DNA of 64,000 nt from Maricaulis sp047308265. GTDB lineage: Bacteria > Pseudomonadota > Alphaproteobacteria > Caulobacterales > Maricaulaceae. Of this stretch, positions 61,169-64,000 are shown one piece after another. The position numbers and the translations under genes were made by a program. How positions within the stretch are numbered: position 1 is the first letter of the stretch; each line of letters opens with the position of its first letter. The notes below the pieces were generated by a model that was not told the origin of the DNA, searched no databases, and saw only the letters and a list, made by a program, of their open reading frames with translations. The stretch covers positions 310,001 through 374,000 of the forward strand of contig NZ_JBKQWY010000001.1 of the NCBI RefSeq assembly GCF_047308265.1. Direction: 5' to 3'.

Positions 61169-61690
61169 TCAGGCCGCCCGTTCCATGTATCGCACAGCGG
61201 CCTTGCCCAGTCGCGCCATGGACCAGCTGGGCTCCTCTCGCCCGTCATAGGCGAAACCCAGCTTTTCCAGAACACGGCCCGAGGCCGGGTTATCCGCATT
61301 ATGACCGGCGATGATCCGCTCGGCCCCCAAGTCGTCGATCGCGAACCGGATCAGAGCCTCGCCCATTTCCGTGGCCAGACCCTGGCCCCAGAACGGTTTG
61401 GCAATCCAGTAGCCAATCTCCCAGTCGGCATCCGGGCGGCGTTTGAAAATACCGCCCCCGCCTGCGACCTGGCCGTTTCGTATCGCGGTCAGCGCAATGC
61501 TCCGTCCCGGCCGATATCCGGCGCGGGTTGAAAGGATCCACATTTCAGCGGCCAGAACGGGATAGGGAGAGGGGATGCGCGAGGTATTCTTCGCAACGTC
61601 ATAATCTCCGCTCAGGCGGGCCAGATCCGGCGCGTCGTCCAATTCGGGCAGACGCAATTCCAGGCGTTCAGTTTTTATGTGCGGACCCAT
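61169..61690 (-). CDS. GNAT-family N-acetyltransferase
   Basis: This 173-residue RimJ/RimL-type GNAT (TERLELRLPELDDAPDLARL, IGYWIAKPFWGQGLATEMGEAL, NADNPASGRVLEKLGF) lies between rpmA and obgE, a common alphaproteobacterial arrangement. A terminator separates it from rpmA. Its substrate is unknown. Confidence 0.85.
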   Translation of the reverse strand: MGPHIKTERLELRLPELDDAPDLARLSGDYDVAKNTSRIPSPYPVLAAEMWILSTRAGYRPGRSIALTAIRNGQVAGGGGIFKRRPDADWEIGYWIAKPFWGQGLATEMGEALIRFAIDDLGAERIIAGHNADNPASGRVLEKLGFAYDGREEPSWSMARLGKAAVRYMERAA

Positions 61691-61719
61691 GGTCTCGCTC
61701 CATGTGTGCGGGGAGCACG

Positions 61720-61750
61720 AAAAAGGGGAGGCGGTGGCCCGTCTCCCCTT
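61720..61750 (-). terminator. Terminator of rplU-rpmA
   Basis: On the minus strand AAGGGGAG (61750-61743) pairs with CTCCCCTT (61730-61723), followed by a T-run (complement of A-run 61720-61724). It divides rpmA from the GNAT gene. Confidence 0.8.
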
Positions 61751-61813
61751 GATGCCGATCGGCTGTCCGGGCCCCGCTCAATCGTTGAACGGCCCCGTCA
61801 TGTCGGTTCCGTT

Positions 61814-62083
61814 CTATTCGGCGGCGTCTGCGATCGGTTCAACCGATACGAAGGATTTGCCACCCGCCTTCTTGGCGAATTTCACGCGACCTTCGGTAAG
61901 CGCGAAGAGGGTATGGTCTTTGCCCATGCCAACATTTTCACCCGGATTTACCTTGGTGCCGCGCTGACGCACGATGATGTTGCCCGGGATCACGGCCTGG
62001 CCACCGAATTTCTTGACGCCAAGGCGACGGCCTTCTGAGTCGCGACCGTTACGGGACGAACCGCCTGCTTTTTTGTGAGCCAT
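61814..62083 (-). CDS. rpmA: 50S ribosomal protein L27
   Basis: This 89-residue protein begins MAHKKAGGSSRNGRDSEGRR and has the conserved KVNPGENVGMGKDHTLFAL. It starts 12 bp after the rplU stop, in a two-gene operon. Its start has no N-terminal extension of the Firmicute cleaved kind. Confidence 0.97.
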   Translation of the reverse strand: MAHKKAGGSSRNGRDSEGRRLGVKKFGGQAVIPGNIIVRQRGTKVNPGENVGMGKDHTLFALTEGRVKFAKKAGGKSFVSVEPIADAAE

Positions 62084-62095
62084 GAGTTAGTCCTC

Positions 62096-62746
62096 CTACT
62101 CGGCTGCCAGATCTTTGGCAGCGGAAATCCATTCACCCTTCTCGGCCTTGGCCTTGAGACCCGTGATGGTCTCGGAGAGGGCGTCGAGATCGGCATCCGT
62201 CCACGCCGCAATCTGGGCGAAGGAGGTGATGCCGGCATCATTCAGCTTGGTAGCCAGAGCCGGGCCAACGCCGGTCAGCTTGGTCAGATCGTCCGCAGCG
62301 GCGGCGGCTTTGGGAGCCTCGGTTTTCGGAGCGGTTTTCTTGGCCGGAGCCGCTTTTTCCGCCTTCGGTGCGACTTCGGCTTCAGCAGCCGGCGCAGCCG
62401 TGGTGGTTTTCAGCTCGGTCTTGGCCTTGCCGCCCGGTGCGACGATCTCGGCGATGCGCACAACAGAACCCCACTGGCGGTGGCCCTTGGTGCGACGATA
62501 ATTCTGACGACGGCGCTTCTTGAAGACGATGATCTTGCGTGCGCGATTGGTGTCGACCAGCTCACCGATGACCTGGGCGCCTTCAACGAGCGGAGATCCA
62601 ACGGTCACACCGTCTTCACCGCCCAGCATCAGAACATCACCCAGAGCGAAGGTGTCGCCGGCTGCGCCTTCGAGTTTTTCAACCCGGATTTCGTCTCCGG
62701 CCGCGACGCGGTATTGCTTGCCGCCGGTTTTGATCACTGCATACAT
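62096..62746 (-). CDS. rplU: 50S ribosomal protein L21 with C-terminal HhH extension
   Basis: This 216-residue L21 has the normal N-terminal part (MYAVIKTGGKQYRVAAGDEI through KKRRRQNYRRTKGHRQ, about 100 residues). An Ala/Lys/Pro-rich linker follows (about 110-145), then a C-terminal domain beginning DDLTKLTGVGPALATKLNDAGI, a helix-hairpin-helix like those of L21 in other alphaproteobacteria. It is the first gene of the rplU-rpmA operon. Confidence 0.95.
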   Translation of the reverse strand: MYAVIKTGGKQYRVAAGDEIRVEKLEGAAGDTFALGDVLMLGGEDGVTVGSPLVEGAQVIGELVDTNRARKIIVFKKRRRQNYRRTKGHRQWGSVVRIAEIVAPGGKAKTELKTTTAAPAAEAEVAPKAEKAAPAKKTAPKTEAPKAAAAADDLTKLTGVGPALATKLNDAGITSFAQIAAWTDADLDALSETITGLKAKAEKGEWISAAKDLAAE

Positions 62747-62810
62747 TGTATGACTGCCTTATGTATTCGGTACCGGATCTGCCTGGTTTTCAAGGCGTCC
62801 CTCGCGGGGC

Positions 62811-62828
62811 AACCTGTCCAACCTGTCC
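62811..62828. repeat. Tandem 9-bp repeat in the rplU leader
   Basis: AACCTGTCC occurs twice in direct succession (62811-62819 and 62820-62828), inside the 5' leader of the rplU transcript. Confidence 0.6.
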
Positions 62829-62944
62829 ATCCCGGACCCTTTTTCTTCGCCCTGTTATCGAGATGTCTGACGACCTCTCTCCAGTCAGGGCGTTGTTCCA
62901 ATAATTTCCCCGCCCAAACGCAAGGCGCAGAGCGGAAAGCGGGC

Positions 62945-62972
62945 TTTATACGGCGCTTATCCACAGAGTCAA
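62945..62972 (-). promoter_or_regulatory. Sigma70-type promoter for rplU-rpmA
   Basis: Read on the minus strand, TTGACT (62972-62967) and TATAAA (62950-62945) are separated by 16 bp. The start codon of rplU is at 62746, so the leader is about 190 nt. Confidence 0.75.
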
Positions 62973-63107
62973 TGAAAACTGCATAGGATCGGTGACGCGT
63001 TTCGCCCGCCTCGATGCCGGAACCCGATGGGCGCGTGACCCATTGATCTTCGTTCCACTCCGGTTGAAGCTTGCATCAAGGTGAAGATGAACCCATCGGA
63101 GGGGACG

Positions 63108-64000
63108 ATGAAACATGTAATGGCTCTGGCGGCGAGCGGTCTCGTTCTGGTGGCGTGCGGGTCCGAAACGCAAACTGCGGCGTCAAACACCCCGTCCTTT
63201 CCCGAAGCGCGTCCCGATGTCGTTGAGGATCGTTTTGCGCGTCTGGCGCTGACCTGCGTTCATCAGGAATACCCTAACAAGATCAGCCATGTCCTTCAGG
63301 GCGATGGGGATGTGCGTCCACCGCGCGAGCTGTATCCCGCCTTCTACGGGTGTTTTGACTGGCATTCCTCGGTGCATGGCCATTGGCTACTCGTTCGTAT
63401 TCTGGCCACGGATCCGGACACGCCGATGCGATCGGCCATCGAAAGCGCCCTCAGTCAGAGCTTCACGGCGGACAATATTGCGGGCGAGACAGCTTACTAC
63501 CTGCAGGACGGGCGACGCTCGTTCGAACGGCCCTATGGCCTGGCCTGGTTCCTCCAGCTCGTCGCGGAACTGGAGGAGAGCGATGATCCGCTCCAGCGGG
63601 AATGGCGTGAGACCTTGCGGCCGCTTGAAACCGCGATTGTCGAGCAGATCCAGGCCTGGCTGCCCAATCTGGCCTATCCCATTCGCCTGGGCACACATGC
63701 GCAGACCGCCTTCGCCTTCGGGCTCATGATCGATTATGCGCGTACGACCGGCCAAACGGAGCTGGAGCGTCAGCTGATCGCCAAAGTGCTCGACTTCCAT
63801 GCCGGTGATGAGAATTGCCCACTGGCCTATGAACCGTCGGGAGAGGATTTCCTCTCCCCCTGCCTCATGGAAGCAGACCTGATGCGGCGTGTTCTGGAGG
63901 CGGAAGAGTATGCGGACTGGCTGAGCGCCTTCATGCCCGATATTCCTTTGGACGGCCGCGGCGACTGGCTGGCGCCGGGCGTGGTGACCGATGCGACGGA
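63108..64000 (+). CDS. DUF2891 lipoprotein, 3' end outside window
   Basis: The ATG at 63108 follows GGAGGGG by 3 nt, and the frame remains open to the window edge (297 complete codons). The N-terminus is a lipoprotein signal ending LVAC (Cys17). The DUF2891 core follows: LYPAFYGCFDWHSSVHGHWLLVRIL, YGLAWFLQLVAEL, NLAYPIRLGTHAQTAFAFGLMIDYA and YEPSGEDFLSPCLMEADLMRRVL, each in part. It is an (alpha/alpha)-barrel-like protein of unknown activity, perhaps a glycan-related enzyme. Confidence 0.8.
   Translation, partial: MKHVMALAASGLVLVACGSETQTAASNTPSFPEARPDVVEDRFARLALTCVHQEYPNKISHVLQGDGDVRPPRELYPAFYGCFDWHSSVHGHWLLVRILATDPDTPMRSAIESALSQSFTADNIAGETAYYLQDGRRSFERPYGLAWFLQLVAELEESDDPLQREWRETLRPLETAIVEQIQAWLPNLAYPIRLGTHAQTAFAFGLMIDYARTTGQTELERQLIAKVLDFHAGDENCPLAYEPSGEDFLSPCLMEADLMRRVLEAEEYADWLSAFMPDIPLDGRGDWLAPGVVTDAT

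Overview
The window reads as a chromosomal stretch of a marine, prosthecate-type alphaproteobacterium. GC is high, coding is dense, and three neighbourhoods are arranged as is usual in alphaproteobacteria: zapE-mdh-sucCD-sucAB-lpd, xerC-DUF484-priA-atpHAGDC, and rplU-rpmA-GNAT-obgE-nadD-rsfS-rlmH-envC-ctpA-rppH. Gene content (bufferin operon, LytTR membrane regulator, DUF2141/DUF2306 genes) fits the Caulobacterales/Maricaulales side of the class, with Maricaulis- or Oceanicaulis-like organisms as my best guess. That placement is inference from gene order and protein style, not from a search. I see no tRNA, rRNA, CRISPR array, IS element or prophage.

Layout. 1-4.8 kb: the end of creD, two unrecognised genes, a PlsC-type acyltransferase, an arsR-arsC pair and a lipoprotein. 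4.9-8.4 kb: a large trypsin-like autotransporter on the minus strand. 8.7-16.4 kb: mmsA, an Fe-alcohol dehydrogenase with a thioesterase and an overlapping 32-codon membrane ORF, zapE, an O-methyltransferase, a LysR/MAPEG divergent pair and a DUF3291 gene. 16.5-24.3 kb: mdh, a TspO-like protein, a periplasmic peroxiredoxin-like protein, a GNAT, a 2OG-Fe(II) oxygenase, a universal stress protein, a membrane LytTR regulator, DUF2141, DUF2306 and a PhoD-like phosphatase.

24.4-27.7 kb holds a bufferin-type RiPP operon: a small cysteine-containing precursor (BufA1, DUF2282), a DUF692 multinuclear iron oxidase (BufB), its partner BufC, a DoxX membrane protein (BufD) and an extra DoxX-like gene. By analogy with characterised bufferins it makes a copper/gold-buffering peptide whose cysteines are modified before export. 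This is the most interesting system in the window.

28.6-39.9 kb: succinyl-CoA synthetase (sucCD), 2-oxoglutarate dehydrogenase E1 (sucA), an E2 with two lipoyl domains (sucB) and lipoamide dehydrogenase (lpd). A soluble KAP-type P-loop NTPase and a small basic protein, with overlapping 3' ends, sit between sucD and sucA. Together with mdh this makes much of the lower TCA cycle.

40-51.8 kb: a GNAT, a small winged-helix/membrane-protein operon, xerC, a DUF484 gene, a PriA lacking three of four ligands of one zinc site, an ArsR-SRPBCC pair with an AT-rich palindromic promoter/operator, and the F1 ATPase operon atpHAGDC. 51.8-62.9 kb is almost entirely minus strand: an alpha/beta hydrolase, rppH, a divergent polysaccharide deacetylase, ctpA, an EnvC-like factor, rlmH, rsfS, egtD (an unusual occupant), nadD, obgE, a GNAT, rpmA and rplU behind a good sigma70-type promoter. 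The window ends inside a DUF2891 lipoprotein gene that runs off the right edge.
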